From Ornithinimicrobium ciconiae (GTDB taxonomy: Bacteria > Actinomycetota > Actinomycetes > Actinomycetales > Dermatophilaceae): a stretch of DNA of 64,000 nt. Where the stretch lies: NCBI RefSeq assembly GCF_007197575.1, contig NZ_CP041616.1:1674001-1738000 (forward strand), in the 5' to 3' direction. Of this stretch, positions 41,351 to 49,961 are shown piece after piece (the stretch's first letter is position 1; each line of letters opens with the position of its first letter). The notes beneath the pieces were generated by a model. That model was not told the origin of the DNA. It saw only the letters and a list, made by a program, of their open reading frames with translations, and made no database searches. A program made the position numbers and the translations under genes.

Positions 41351-44224
41351 ATGCCAGAACTGCGATTCGGCGTGCTCGGAGCGTTGGAGGTCCACGTCGA
41401 CGGCCACCTGCGGCACATCCCGCCGGGGCGTCAACGGGCGGTGCTTTCCTGCCTGCTGGCCCACGGCAGGCACCCGGTGGGAGCGGACTCGCTCATCGAG
41501 GCGGCGTGGCCACGTGACCTGCCGGACGACCCGCCGAGTGCGCTGCGCACCGTGCTCTCCAGACTGCGAACTCGCCTGGGGCACACCGCGATCGAACTGG
41601 ACCCAGCGGGCTACCGCCTCGTGGCCGGGGTCGTGGATGCCGATGAGTTCGTCACGCTCCTCGACTCCTCCCGCTCCGCCGAGCCCGGGGTCGCCCGGGA
41701 CCTGCTGAGCCGCGCCCTGGCACTGTGGCGGGGTCCGGCACTGGGGGAGTATGCCGACGCGCCCTTCGCCACCGACCTCGCCGGGCACCTCGAGCAGTTG
41801 CGCGCAGAGGCGCGGGAGGGGCAGGCAGCCGCACTCATCGAGACCGGGGAGCCGGCTGCGGCAGTCCCGGTGCTGGCGCAGCTGGTGACCGACGAGCCGT
41901 TCCGGGGGCGGGCGGTCGAGTTGCTCGCGACGGCGCTCTATCACTCCGGACGGCAGACCGAGGCGCTGCAGGGGCTGCGAGAACACCGGGCGCTGCTGGG
42001 TGGTGAGCTCGGGCTGGACCCCTCACCGGACCTGGTCGAGCTCGAGGAGCGCATCCTCGGGCACGAGCTCGCCGCGCCACGTCGGCGGCCCTCCGGGTCC
42101 TCGTCGTCCGGCCTTCGGGTGTGGCTGGACACCTCCACCCCCTTCATCGGGCGGGAGGAGGAGCTCGCCGACCTGGCCGGGGCGGTCGTCGCGAACCACG
42201 TGACCGTCGTGACCGGTCCGGGTGGTGTGGGGAAGTCGCGGCTGGCGGCCGAGTCGCTTCCTGGGTTGCACGAGCGGCTCAGACTGCCGGTCGTGGTGTG
42301 CGAGCTGGCCACCGTCTCCGCGGGGCGCGCCGCCACCGCGCTGGCCGACTCACTGGGGCTGCGCACCGAGCCCGAGACCGTGCTGAGCGACCTGGTGGAC
42401 TACCTCGGCGCGGTGCCGCACCTGCTGGTGCTGGACAACTGCGAGCACCTCGTCGAGGAGGTGGTGCCGGTGGTGACGACGCTGGCCCGGCGCTGCTTCC
42501 GGGTGCGGGTGCTGGCCACCAGCCGCCGGCGGCTCGGGGTTTTGACCGAGTTGCAGGTGCCGCTCCAGCCGCTGCGGCTGCCCGACGCCACGGAGCCGGT
42601 GAGCACCCAGGGGTCCGCCGCGTCGGTACGCCTCTTCGGCGATCGGGTGCGCCGGCTGCGGCCGTCCTTCGCCGTGACGGCCGACAACACCGCCCAGGTG
42701 GCCGAGCTCTGTCGGCGCTGCGACGGGCTGCCGCTGGCGCTGGAGCTGGCGGCCTCCCGCACCGCCACCTCCTCGCTCGGCGAGGTCCTCGCGCAGATGG
42801 CGGCGCGAACGCATGTCGGGCTGAGTGCCGTCGTGGCCTGGTCCTACGGGCTGCTCACCTCCGAGCAGCGTGCGTTGCTGGACCTCGTGTCGGTCTTCGG
42901 TGGCGACTTCACCGCGGAGGACGTGCGCGGGCTGACCGCTCACCTGCCCGGTTGGGAGGCGGACACCACGTCGGCGCTGGCGGAGATCGTCGAGTCGTCG
43001 CTCGTGGCGCACCACCTGGTGGGCAGCGGGGCGCGGTATCACCTGCTCGAGATGGTCCGGGACTTCGCCGGCCGTCGGCTGGCCGAGTCGGGTCGTGCCC
43101 AGCAGGTCTGCCGGGGCCACGCCGAGTGGCAGCGCGAGGTGGTCACGAGGATCCAGGATGACTGGGCGAGCGCCGACGGCCTCGAGCTGGGTGAGCGGAT
43201 GTCCGCGGCCAGCGCGGAGGTCGTCGTGGCATTGCGCTGGTCCCTCGACGCGCAGGAGAGGGTGCTGGCCTCGCAGATTGCCCATGCGGTGGTCCAGTGC
43301 TGGCACTGGACGCCGGGGCCGACGCTGCGGGACCTGATCATCGAGGTGGCGGAGGACGGGGTGCGTCACCCTGGCCCGCACGTCGCGGCAGGGGTCGCTG
43401 CCGGGGCGTTCTTCGCGGGGGAGCGCGGCGAAGTGGGTCGCGCCGTCGAGCTCGCCACCGCGTCGCTGGAGATGTCGCAGGACCCGCTGGCGGCCTTGAC
43501 CGCCGTCCTCGCCCTGGCTGTCGCGGCGATGTACTCCGGGGACCATGCCGAGGCGGTCCGCCGGTTTCGGCAGTTGGCCGAGTCACCGGGCTTCGTCGGC
43601 GAGGCCCACACGTCACTGGCCCTGCTCGCCTGCTACGCCGACGACCTGGCGACCGCCCGGGAGCACGCTGAGGTCGCGCTGGCCGCGGGAGCGGCCGGGA
43701 GCGACCACACGCTCGCCTTTGCCCGGTATGCCGCCGGGGAGGTGGCGGCGCGTACTGACCCGGAGCGCGGCGTGACCCTGCTGAGGCAGGCGGTGAAGGA
43801 GGCCGACCGGGTCGACGCCGAGCAGGTAAGCCGGGTCGCCCGGGTGGCGATCTTCGCTCTGCTCGTGCGCGGCGGGCGGTCTGAGCAGGCCGTCATACTG
43901 GGGCTGGACCTGGTCGTCGAGCTGCGCCGGTTGAGCGCCTGGGCCCAGATCTGGACCCTGTTGCGGATGTTCGCCGAGTTGCTGGCCCTCCTCGACCGCT
44001 GGTCGGACGCCGCCTTCTTCCTGGGGGCGGCGGCGGGTGCTCCCTCCGCCCCGCCACCCGTGGGTGCCGACATCGAGCGGTATGCCGTGCTCCAGGCCGC
44101 CCTGTCAACTCACCTCGGTGATCGGGTCGCCGAGCAGATCGCGTCGCTGGCCGCGGTCACGCCCCGGACGCAAGTGCTCGGCCGGGCCGAGCGTCTTCTC
44201 GAGGATCTCAGCAAGCAGCCGTAG
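41351..44224 (+). CDS. SARP/AfsR-type transcriptional regulator with BTAD and NB-ARC ATPase domains
   Basis: A 957-residue regulator. Residues about 1-90 form an OmpR-like winged helix (LRFGVLGALEVHVDG...RAVLSCLLAHGRHPV). About 95-240 is the bacterial transcriptional activation domain (ALALWRGPALGEYADAPFA). A P-loop NTPase follows near residue 290 (VVTGPGGVGKSRLAAE), then a Walker-B-like HLLVLDNCEHLV and GLPLALELAASR, as in NB-ARC/STAND proteins. The rest is helical repeats, TPR-like. Such proteins activate antibiotic or stress genes in response to an unknown ligand. Start at ATG 41351 after TTGAGGTG; a longer frame would enter the divergent gene. Confidence 0.85.
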   Translation: MPELRFGVLGALEVHVDGHLRHIPPGRQRAVLSCLLAHGRHPVGADSLIEAAWPRDLPDDPPSALRTVLSRLRTRLGHTAIELDPAGYRLVAGVVDADEFVTLLDSSRSAEPGVARDLLSRALALWRGPALGEYADAPFATDLAGHLEQLRAEAREGQAAALIETGEPAAAVPVLAQLVTDEPFRGRAVELLATALYHSGRQTEALQGLREHRALLGGELGLDPSPDLVELEERILGHELAAPRRRPSGSSSSGLRVWLDTSTPFIGREEELADLAGAVVANHVTVVTGPGGVGKSRLAAESLPGLHERLRLPVVVCELATVSAGRAATALADSLGLRTEPETVLSDLVDYLGAVPHLLVLDNCEHLVEEVVPVVTTLARRCFRVRVLATSRRRLGVLTELQVPLQPLRLPDATEPVSTQGSAASVRLFGDRVRRLRPSFAVTADNTAQVAELCRRCDGLPLALELAASRTATSSLGEVLAQMAARTHVGLSAVVAWSYGLLTSEQRALLDLVSVFGGDFTAEDVRGLTAHLPGWEADTTSALAEIVESSLVAHHLVGSGARYHLLEMVRDFAGRRLAESGRAQQVCRGHAEWQREVVTRIQDDWASADGLELGERMSAASAEVVVALRWSLDAQERVLASQIAHAVVQCWHWTPGPTLRDLIIEVAEDGVRHPGPHVAAGVAAGAFFAGERGEVGRAVELATASLEMSQDPLAALTAVLALAVAAMYSGDHAEAVRRFRQLAESPGFVGEAHTSLALLACYADDLATAREHAEVALAAGAAGSDHTLAFARYAAGEVAARTDPERGVTLLRQAVKEADRVDAEQVSRVARVAIFALLVRGGRSEQAVILGLDLVVELRRLSAWAQIWTLLRMFAELLALLDRWSDAAFFLGAAAGAPSAPPPVGADIERYAVLQAALSTHLGDRVAEQIASLAAVTPRTQVLGRAERLLEDLSKQP

Positions 44225-44269
44225 CCGCTTGGCCCGCGCGCCGGTCGCGACTCATCAGCTGCAGACATG

Positions 44270-44328
44270 GTGCGACGCAGTGGTGCCGATGAGGGCGTCA
44301 TACGTCGCCCAGCACACTGGTGTCGCAC
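44270..44328 (+). other. Large nested inverted repeat between the SARP gene and hrpA
   Basis: Three nested arm pairs can stack: GTGCGAC (44270-44276) with GTCGCAC (44322-44328), AGTGGTG (44279-44285) with CACACT (44313-44318), and GGGCG (44293-44297) with CGCCC (44306-44310). The distance from the SARP stop is 46 bases. It may be a terminator without a U-tract, a processing site or a small RNA. Confidence 0.5.
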
Positions 44329-44347
44329 GCAGTGCTGTGGATCCACC

Positions 44348-44399
44348 GACAAAACCTCTCCAAAAACGCGTGGCGCGCCAGCGAAACCTCTCCAAAAAT
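44348..44399 (+). repeat. Dispersed 32-bp repeat, locus 2 (two units, upstream of hrpA)
   Basis: Cores GACAAAACCTCTCCAAAAAC (44348-44367) and AGCGAAACCTCTCCAAAAAT (44380-44399), 32 bases apart, in the orientation pointing into hrpA. They lie 38 bases before the chosen start. An upstream frame open through them reads QNLSKN and ETSPKIG, echoing the residues inserted in the tmsA-like protein. Confidence 0.85.
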
Positions 44400-44436
44400 A
44401 GGAACTGGCGTGCAATCCGGGACGCGATTTGTGACG

Positions 44437-47400
44437 ATGTCTCTCATGCCCACCGAGCGCGCCAACCCACCTCGGCGTGCCCGCGGACAGCAGCAAGGGG
44501 ATCAGCGGCGCCGCCCGGGCCGACGTGGCCCGCGGCAGGAGCCGGGTCCGCAGCAGCGCGCCCCGCGTGCCGCCGCTCGCCAGGCCATGCTGCCAGCGAA
44601 GATCAACTATCCGCCCGACCTGCCGGTCGTCGAGCGCCGCGCGGACATCGCCGCCGCCATCCGGGACCACCAGGTCGTGATCGTCGCGGGGGAGACCGGC
44701 TCGGGCAAGACCACCCAGCTGCCCAAGATCTGCCTCGAGCTCGGCCGGGGCATCCAGGGCACGATCGGGCACACCCAGCCGCGGCGGATCGCAGCCCGCT
44801 CGGTGGCCGAGCGGATCAGCGAGGAGCTGGGTGTCGAGCTCGGCACGACGGTCGGCTATCAGGTCCGTTTCACCGACAAGTCCACCCGGGACACGCTGGT
44901 CAAGGTGATGACCGACGGCATCCTGCTGGCCGAGCTGCAGCGAGACCGTGACCTGCGCCGTTATGACACGCTCATCATCGACGAGGCCCACGAGCGCAGT
45001 CTCAACATCGACTTCATCCTCGGTTACCTCAAGCAGCTGCTGCCGCGCCGCCCCGACCTGAAGGTGATCATCACCTCGGCCACCATCGACGTGGCCCGCT
45101 TCGCCGAGCACTTCGCCGACGCCGACGGGCGGCCGGCGCCGGTCGTGGAGGTCACCGGGCGCAGCTATCCCGTCGAGATCCGCTTCCGCCCGTTGACCCG
45201 GCCGGGGCCGCCGACCAAGGACGGAGTGCCCCGCGACGTCGAGATCGACCAGGTCACCGGCGTCTGCGAGGCGGTCGAGGAGCTGTGGACCGAGGATCCC
45301 GGCGGTGGCCCGGCCGACATCCTGGTCTTCTGCTCCGGTGAGCGAGAGATCCGCGACGTCGCCGATGCCCTGGACGGGATGAACCTGCCGGGCACCGAGG
45401 TGCTGCCGCTCTATGGTCGCCTCTCCGCCGCGGAGCAGCACCGGGTCTTCAGCCGGCACTCGGGCCGCCGGATCGTGGTGTCCACCAATGTCGCTGAAAC
45501 GTCACTGACCGTCCCGGGCATCCGCTATGTCATCGACACCGGCACAGCCCGCATCTCCCGTTACTCCCAGCGACTGAAGGTGCAGCGCCTGCCGATCGAG
45601 CCGATCAGCCAGGCCAGCGCCAACCAGCGCTCCGGTCGCTGCGGGCGACTCGCCGACGGCATCGCGGTCAGGCTCTACAGCCAGGAGGACTTCGAGGCCC
45701 GGCCCGAGTTCACCGAGCCGGAGATCCTGCGCACCAACCTGGCCTCCGTCATCCTGCAGATGACCAATCTCGGTCTGGGAGACATCGCCGGCTTCCCGTT
45801 CCTGGAGCCACCGGACTCACGGCAGATCGCCGACGGTGTGCGCCTGCTCGACGAGCTGCAGGCGATCGACCCCGACGCCCCGGTGCACGTCCCGCGCAAG
45901 CGACTGACGCCATACGGCCGGGCGATCGTCGCGCTCCCGGTGGACCCGCGCCTGGCGCGCATGGTGATCGAGGCCGAGCGCAACGGTGCCCTGCGGGAGG
46001 TCTCGGTCATCGTCTCCGCACTGTCCATGCAGGACCCGCGTGAGCGACCCGTCGACGCGCAGGCCCAGGCCGACCAGTCGCACGCCCGGTTCAAGGACGA
46101 GCACTCCGACTTCATGACGCTGCTCAACCTGTGGCGCTATCTCAAGGAGCAGCAGAAGGCGTTGTCCGGCAGCGCCTTCCGGCGGATGTGCAAGCGTGAG
46201 TACCTGCACTATCTGCGGGTGCGCGAGTGGCAGGACCTGCACTCCCAGCTCACGTCGGCGACCAAGTCCCTGGGGCTGCAGGCAAACTCCAACGAGCCCA
46301 GCGCAGACCAGATCCACCAGTCGCTGCTGGCCGGCCTGTTGTCGCACGTCGGGCTCTATGACCGGGACAAGCGGGAGTATGCCGGGGCGCGTGGTGCCCG
46401 GTTCGTCATCCAGCCCGGGTCGGTCCTGCACCGCAAGAATCCCGACTGGGTGATGACGGCCGAGCTGGTCGAGACCACGCGGCTGTGGGCGCGGGTCAAC
46501 GCTCCCACCGACCCGGCGTGGGTGGAGCGGGCCGCCGCGCACCTGGTCAAGCGCTCCTACTCCGAGCCGCGCTGGTCCCGCAGTCGCGCCTCGGCTGTCG
46601 CGACCGAGCGGGTCACCCTCTATGGCGTGCCGCTCATCGCCGATCGGGCCGTTCCCTATGGGCGGATCGACCCCGAGGTGGCCCGCGACCTGTTCATCCG
46701 GCACGGGCTGGTCGAGGGGGACTGGGACACCCGGCACGACTTCTTCCACGCCAACCGGCGGCTGATCCGCGAGCTCGGCGAGCTGGAGGCCCGGGCCAGA
46801 CGGCGCGACATCCTCGTCGACGACGAGACGCTGGTTGACTTCTATGAGGCACGGATCCCGCCCGAGGTCGTCTCCGGTGCCCACTTCGACACCTGGTGGA
46901 AGAGCGCCCGCCGCCAGGACTCCCAACTGCTCACCTTCACCGAGGACCTGCTGGTCAGTGACGATGCCTCGCTGGTCAGCGACACCGACTATCCGGGCAC
47001 CTGGCGCCAGGGTGACCTGGAGTTCACCGTGACCTACCAGTTCGAGCCCGGGTCCGGCTCGGACGGGGTGACGGTGCACGTGCCCATCGAGGTGCTCAAC
47101 CAGGTGCGCCCCGACGGCTTCGACTGGCTCGTGCCCGGGCTGCGCGAGGAGCTGGCCACGGCCCTGGTGAAGTCGCTGCCCAAGGACCTGCGTCGCAACT
47201 TCGTGCCGGCCCCGGATCACGCCCGGCGGGCCCTGGCCGCGATCGGTGCCCCGCGCGATGAGCAGGAGACCTTCGTTGAGGCGCTGGCCGACGAGCTCGA
47301 TGCCCGCCGGGTCGTGCCCGTCAGCGCGTCGGACTTCGACGTCGACCGGGTCCCGGACCACCTCAGGGTGACGTTCGCGGTGGAGCGGGCACCGCGGCTG

Positions 47401-48411
47401 GGGTCGCGGCGTGGCCGCAGCCGGCCCCGGGTCGAGCTGTTGGGGGAGGGCAAGGACCTCGCGGCCCTGCAGGCCGAGCTGGCCCCCGCGGTGCGGACCA
47501 CGATGGCCCGTGCGGCAGCCAGCATCGAGCGGACGGGACTGACCTCGTGGACCGAGGCGATCGGCATACTGCCCGAGACCTTTGAGCAGCAGGTGGGCGG
47601 CAAGACCGTGGTGGGTTATCCGGCCCTGGTCGACACCGGCAAGGCGGTCGACGTGCGGGTGCTGGGCACGGCCTCCGAGGCCGATCGGGCCACACGCGTG
47701 GGGGTGCGACGGCTGCTCCTGCTGGGCACGACCCCGCCGTGGAAACGGTTGCTGGCGCTGCTGACGAACCAGCAGAAGCTGTCGCTGGGGCACAACCCGC
47801 ACGGGTCGGTGCCGTTGCTGCTGCAGGACGCCCTCGCCTGCGCCGTGGACTCAGTGGTGGCGGAGATGCCGGGAGCTCGGGTGCGCAGCCCGCAGGACTT
47901 TGACCGGGCGCTGGCGATCGTGAAGCAGCAGGCGGTGCCGCGGGTGCTGCAGATCGTGGAGTCCCTGGCCCCGATCCTGGACACGTCCCGGGAGGTGACG
48001 CTCGGGCTCCAGCGGCTCACCGCACCGGCCGCCGCCGAGATGGCTACCGACCTGCGCCGACAGCTGGACCTGCTGATCCGGCCCGGCTTTGTCGCCGCCA
48101 CCGGGTATCAGCGGCTGCCGCACCTGCGCCGCTATCTGGCGGCGATGGCCGAGCGGCTGGAGAAGGGCGCGCTCGACCTGGCCAAGGACCGCGACCGGAT
48201 GGCGACGGTGCACACGGTCGAGGAGGAGTTCGCCACGTTCCTGGCCAAGCTGCCCCCGCACCGGCGCCGGGACGAAGACGTCGTGGACATCGGCTGGCTG
48301 CTGCAGGAACTGCGGGTCAGCCTGTTCGCCCAGCGCCTCGGCACCCCGCAGCCGGTGTCGCCCAAGCGGATCTATGCCGCGATGGACCGGGCCGAAGACC
48401 TCTCATTTTAA
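44437..48411 (+). CDS. hrpA: ATP-dependent RNA helicase HrpA (DEAH box)
   Basis: A protein of about 1,324 residues. After a basic Arg/Gln-rich N-terminus come the DEAH-box motifs: GETGSGKTT (about 86-94), TQPRRIAARS, DEAHERS (about 181-187), SATID, VSTNVAETSLTVPGIRYVID and QRSGRCGR. OB-fold and DUF3418 regions fill the C-terminal half (PPEVVSGAHFDTWWK, PLRRYLAAMAERLEKG-like segments). HrpA unwinds RNA and in E. coli rescues colliding ribosomes and processes mRNA. Start uncertain: ATG 44437 or 44446; neither has a strong ribosome site. The final residues and the TAA stop come from a unit of the dispersed repeat (EDLSF then stop). Repeat clusters therefore flank the gene on both sides. Confidence 0.9.
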   Translation: MSLMPTERANPPRRARGQQQGDQRRRPGRRGPRQEPGPQQRAPRAAARQAMLPAKINYPPDLPVVERRADIAAAIRDHQVVIVAGETGSGKTTQLPKICLELGRGIQGTIGHTQPRRIAARSVAERISEELGVELGTTVGYQVRFTDKSTRDTLVKVMTDGILLAELQRDRDLRRYDTLIIDEAHERSLNIDFILGYLKQLLPRRPDLKVIITSATIDVARFAEHFADADGRPAPVVEVTGRSYPVEIRFRPLTRPGPPTKDGVPRDVEIDQVTGVCEAVEELWTEDPGGGPADILVFCSGEREIRDVADALDGMNLPGTEVLPLYGRLSAAEQHRVFSRHSGRRIVVSTNVAETSLTVPGIRYVIDTGTARISRYSQRLKVQRLPIEPISQASANQRSGRCGRLADGIAVRLYSQEDFEARPEFTEPEILRTNLASVILQMTNLGLGDIAGFPFLEPPDSRQIADGVRLLDELQAIDPDAPVHVPRKRLTPYGRAIVALPVDPRLARMVIEAERNGALREVSVIVSALSMQDPRERPVDAQAQADQSHARFKDEHSDFMTLLNLWRYLKEQQKALSGSAFRRMCKREYLHYLRVREWQDLHSQLTSATKSLGLQANSNEPSADQIHQSLLAGLLSHVGLYDRDKREYAGARGARFVIQPGSVLHRKNPDWVMTAELVETTRLWARVNAPTDPAWVERAAAHLVKRSYSEPRWSRSRASAVATERVTLYGVPLIADRAVPYGRIDPEVARDLFIRHGLVEGDWDTRHDFFHANRRLIRELGELEARARRRDILVDDETLVDFYEARIPPEVVSGAHFDTWWKSARRQDSQLLTFTEDLLVSDDASLVSDTDYPGTWRQGDLEFTVTYQFEPGSGSDGVTVHVPIEVLNQVRPDGFDWLVPGLREELATALVKSLPKDLRRNFVPAPDHARRALAAIGAPRDEQETFVEALADELDARRVVPVSASDFDVDRVPDHLRVTFAVERAPRLGSRRGRSRPRVELLGEGKDLAALQAELAPAVRTTMARAAASIERTGLTSWTEAIGILPETFEQQVGGKTVVGYPALVDTGKAVDVRVLGTASEADRATRVGVRRLLLLGTTPPWKRLLALLTNQQKLSLGHNPHGSVPLLLQDALACAVDSVVAEMPGARVRSPQDFDRALAIVKQQAVPRVLQIVESLAPILDTSREVTLGLQRLTAPAAAEMATDLRRQLDLLIRPGFVAATGYQRLPHLRRYLAAMAERLEKGALDLAKDRDRMATVHTVEEEFATFLAKLPPHRRRDEDVVDIGWLLQELRVSLFAQRLGTPQPVSPKRIYAAMDRAEDLSF

Positions 48412-48510
48412 GAGAGGTTTTGCAGGTCCCTCCCGCATTTTTGGAGGGGTTTTGTATGTACCGAATCACCCCAAAAATGCGGACCGGGCGTGCACAACCT
48501 CCCCAAGAAT
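48405..48510. repeat. Dispersed 32-bp repeat, locus 3 (four units, two inverted pairs)
   Basis: Minus-oriented cores at 48405-48424 and 48437-48456, then plus-oriented cores at 48459-48478 and 48491-48510, each pair 32 bases apart. The two central units form a hairpin: GCATTTTTGG (48436-48445) with CCAAAAATGC (48471-48480). It sits between convergent hrpA and the DsbA-like gene and could terminate both. The first unit supplies the hrpA stop. Confidence 0.85.
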
Positions 48511-48518
48511 GGGTGGGC

Positions 48519-49310
48519 CTACAGACCGAGGGCCGCGGCGAGGCCCTCCGGCGTCTGCTCGCCGTCGAAGCGCTCGCCCTCGATGAGCACCGTCGGCGTG
48601 CCGAACCGGCCCGACGGCCCTGCCAGGTCCGGGTCGGCCAGGGCGCGGTCGGTCGCGTCACGCACCCACCCGTCATACTCCCGGTCCAGGATGCAGGCCC
48701 GGGTGTCGGAGGAGTCGGCGCCCGCCTCGCTCACCGCCTGGGTCAGCACGTCGTCGTTGACGCTGCCCTGCGCCGCGGCCTGCTGCAGGTCGAACAGGCC
48801 CTGGGTGACGTCCAGGAAGGTCCCGGGCTGGTGCGTGGCGACGCACGCGGCGGCGTTGGCGGCGCGGCTGGAGAACTGCGTGCCCTGGCTCGCGTTGTCC
48901 ATCAGCGCCACCGGGTGCACCGCCACCGTGATGGTCCCGGCCTCGACCTGCTCGCTCAGGAACGGCATGTTCGTGTGCTCGAACGTCAGGCAGTGCGGGC
49001 ACTGGAAGTCGACGTAGAGGCTCACGCCAGGGACGTCACCGGGCGCCCCGGCCGGGTCGTCGGCCGAGATGCTGCCGGCCTCCCCGGCCAGCAGTATGCC
49101 GTCGTCCGTCATGTTCGCAGGGGTGGCGGACGCGCCACCGCCCTGGTTGAGCGCGATGGCGGTCACCACCGCGGCCATAGCGAGGACGGCCACGCCGATG
49201 AGGGAGCGAAACACGATCGTCATCCGCTGGTTGCGCGCAGCCGCCTGCTGCTGTTGCTCTCGGATGCGCTCGCGCGCGGACTGGGGTTCGGTCTTCTTCT
49301 TCCGTGCCAT
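48519..49310 (-). CDS. Membrane-anchored DsbA-like thiol-disulfide oxidoreductase
   Basis: A 263-residue protein with a cytoplasmic basic N-terminus (MARKKKTEPQSARERIREQQQQ), one membrane segment near residues 35-54 (SLIGVAVLAMAAVVTAIAL) and an outer thioredoxin fold of DsbA type. The active site is CPHC (Cys104/Cys107 in VDFQCPHCLTFE). A cis-Pro loop follows (GRFGTPTVLIEG). Additional cysteines (AAACVATH, TRACILD) may pair. It likely forms disulfides in exported proteins, re-oxidised by the VKOR encoded just upstream, the known actinobacterial arrangement. ATG at 49310 is within a longer open frame, but the sequence upstream belongs to the VKOR gene. Confidence 0.87.
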   Translation of the reverse strand: MARKKKTEPQSARERIREQQQQAAARNQRMTIVFRSLIGVAVLAMAAVVTAIALNQGGGASATPANMTDDGILLAGEAGSISADDPAGAPGDVPGVSLYVDFQCPHCLTFEHTNMPFLSEQVEAGTITVAVHPVALMDNASQGTQFSSRAANAAACVATHQPGTFLDVTQGLFDLQQAAAQGSVNDDVLTQAVSEAGADSSDTRACILDREYDGWVRDATDRALADPDLAGPSGRFGTPTVLIEGERFDGEQTPEGLAAALGL

Positions 49311-49336
49311 GTCGGTCACGTCTCCTTGCAGAGTGG

Positions 49337-49924
49337 TCAGAGGTAGCGCAGGACGTCCAGCCGCAGCTGGGCGAGGAGCGCGATGATGAGGTAGCTGCCC
49401 AGCGTGAGCGGGACCAGCCAGGTCAGTAGGTAGGCACCGGCGCGGCGTGGGCCGTCCCCGAGGATCCCGGCCGCGGCGTTGCGCAGGGTGGCGGTGAGGA
49501 AGATCGGGATCATGACGGCCCACACGACCATGCACCAGGGGCACAGCGTGCCCAGGACGTAGATGCTCTGGTGGATCAGCCAGAGGACGAACGCCAGGCC
49601 GGCGGTGATGCCGGCCTGGAAGAGCAGCCAGAACCAGCGGGCGAAGGTGGCCCCCGCCAGGAGGGCCACCCCGACCGCCACCGGCGCCACGAACCCCGCG
49701 AGCCCGAGCAACGGGTTGGGGAACCCGAACACCTCGCCCTGGTCTGAGGTCAGGTTGGCGCCGCACTGCACGACGATGCTGAAGTCACAGCCCAACGCCG
49801 CTTCGGGGTCGTCGAGGCTGACGAACTTGGCGAGCACCAGCTCGAACGAGGCCCAGAGTCCGACCAGGCCGGCTGCCACCACGAAGGGTGCGAGCAGTCG
49901 CCGGTCGCCGGACTGTGTCTGCAC
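49337..49924 (-). CDS. Vitamin K epoxide reductase (VKOR) family protein
   Basis: About 195 residues, five membrane segments. Counting from GTG 49924, the loop pair is Cys46/Cys54 (ALGCDFSIVVQCG) and the quinone-proximal pair is Cys128/Cys131 (LGTLCPWCMVV), both diagnostic for bacterial VKOR. It oxidises DsbA-like proteins and passes electrons to menaquinone, replacing DsbB. The gene 26 bases downstream encodes the matching DsbA-like partner. Start uncertain: GTG 49924 has GGAG at good spacing; GTG 49942 or ATG 50017 would lengthen it and the latter overlaps copC. Confidence 0.87.
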   Translation of the reverse strand: MQTQSGDRRLLAPFVVAAGLVGLWASFELVLAKFVSLDDPEAALGCDFSIVVQCGANLTSDQGEVFGFPNPLLGLAGFVAPVAVGVALLAGATFARWFWLLFQAGITAGLAFVLWLIHQSIYVLGTLCPWCMVVWAVMIPIFLTATLRNAAAGILGDGPRRAGAYLLTWLVPLTLGSYLIIALLAQLRLDVLRYL

Positions 49925-49961
49925 GACGTCTCCGTCCGTCACCGGCGCCGTGTCGTGCGCA

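Noticed and set aside
44320..44436. N-terminal extension of HrpA through the repeat units
   Set aside because: It would translate the dispersed repeat (QNLSKN, ETSPKIG), lacks a ribosome site, and HrpA proteins normally begin near the basic Arg/Gln-rich segment.
45817..47802. Antisense open frame of 661 codons opposite hrpA
   Set aside because: No domain, no start signal; hrpA motifs are intact on the other strand.
48519..49766. A 415-residue fusion of VKOR-region sequence with the DsbA-like protein
   Set aside because: The upstream part is out of frame with the VKOR protein and Arg/Pro-rich; the real DsbA-like protein starts at 49310 with a normal signal anchor.
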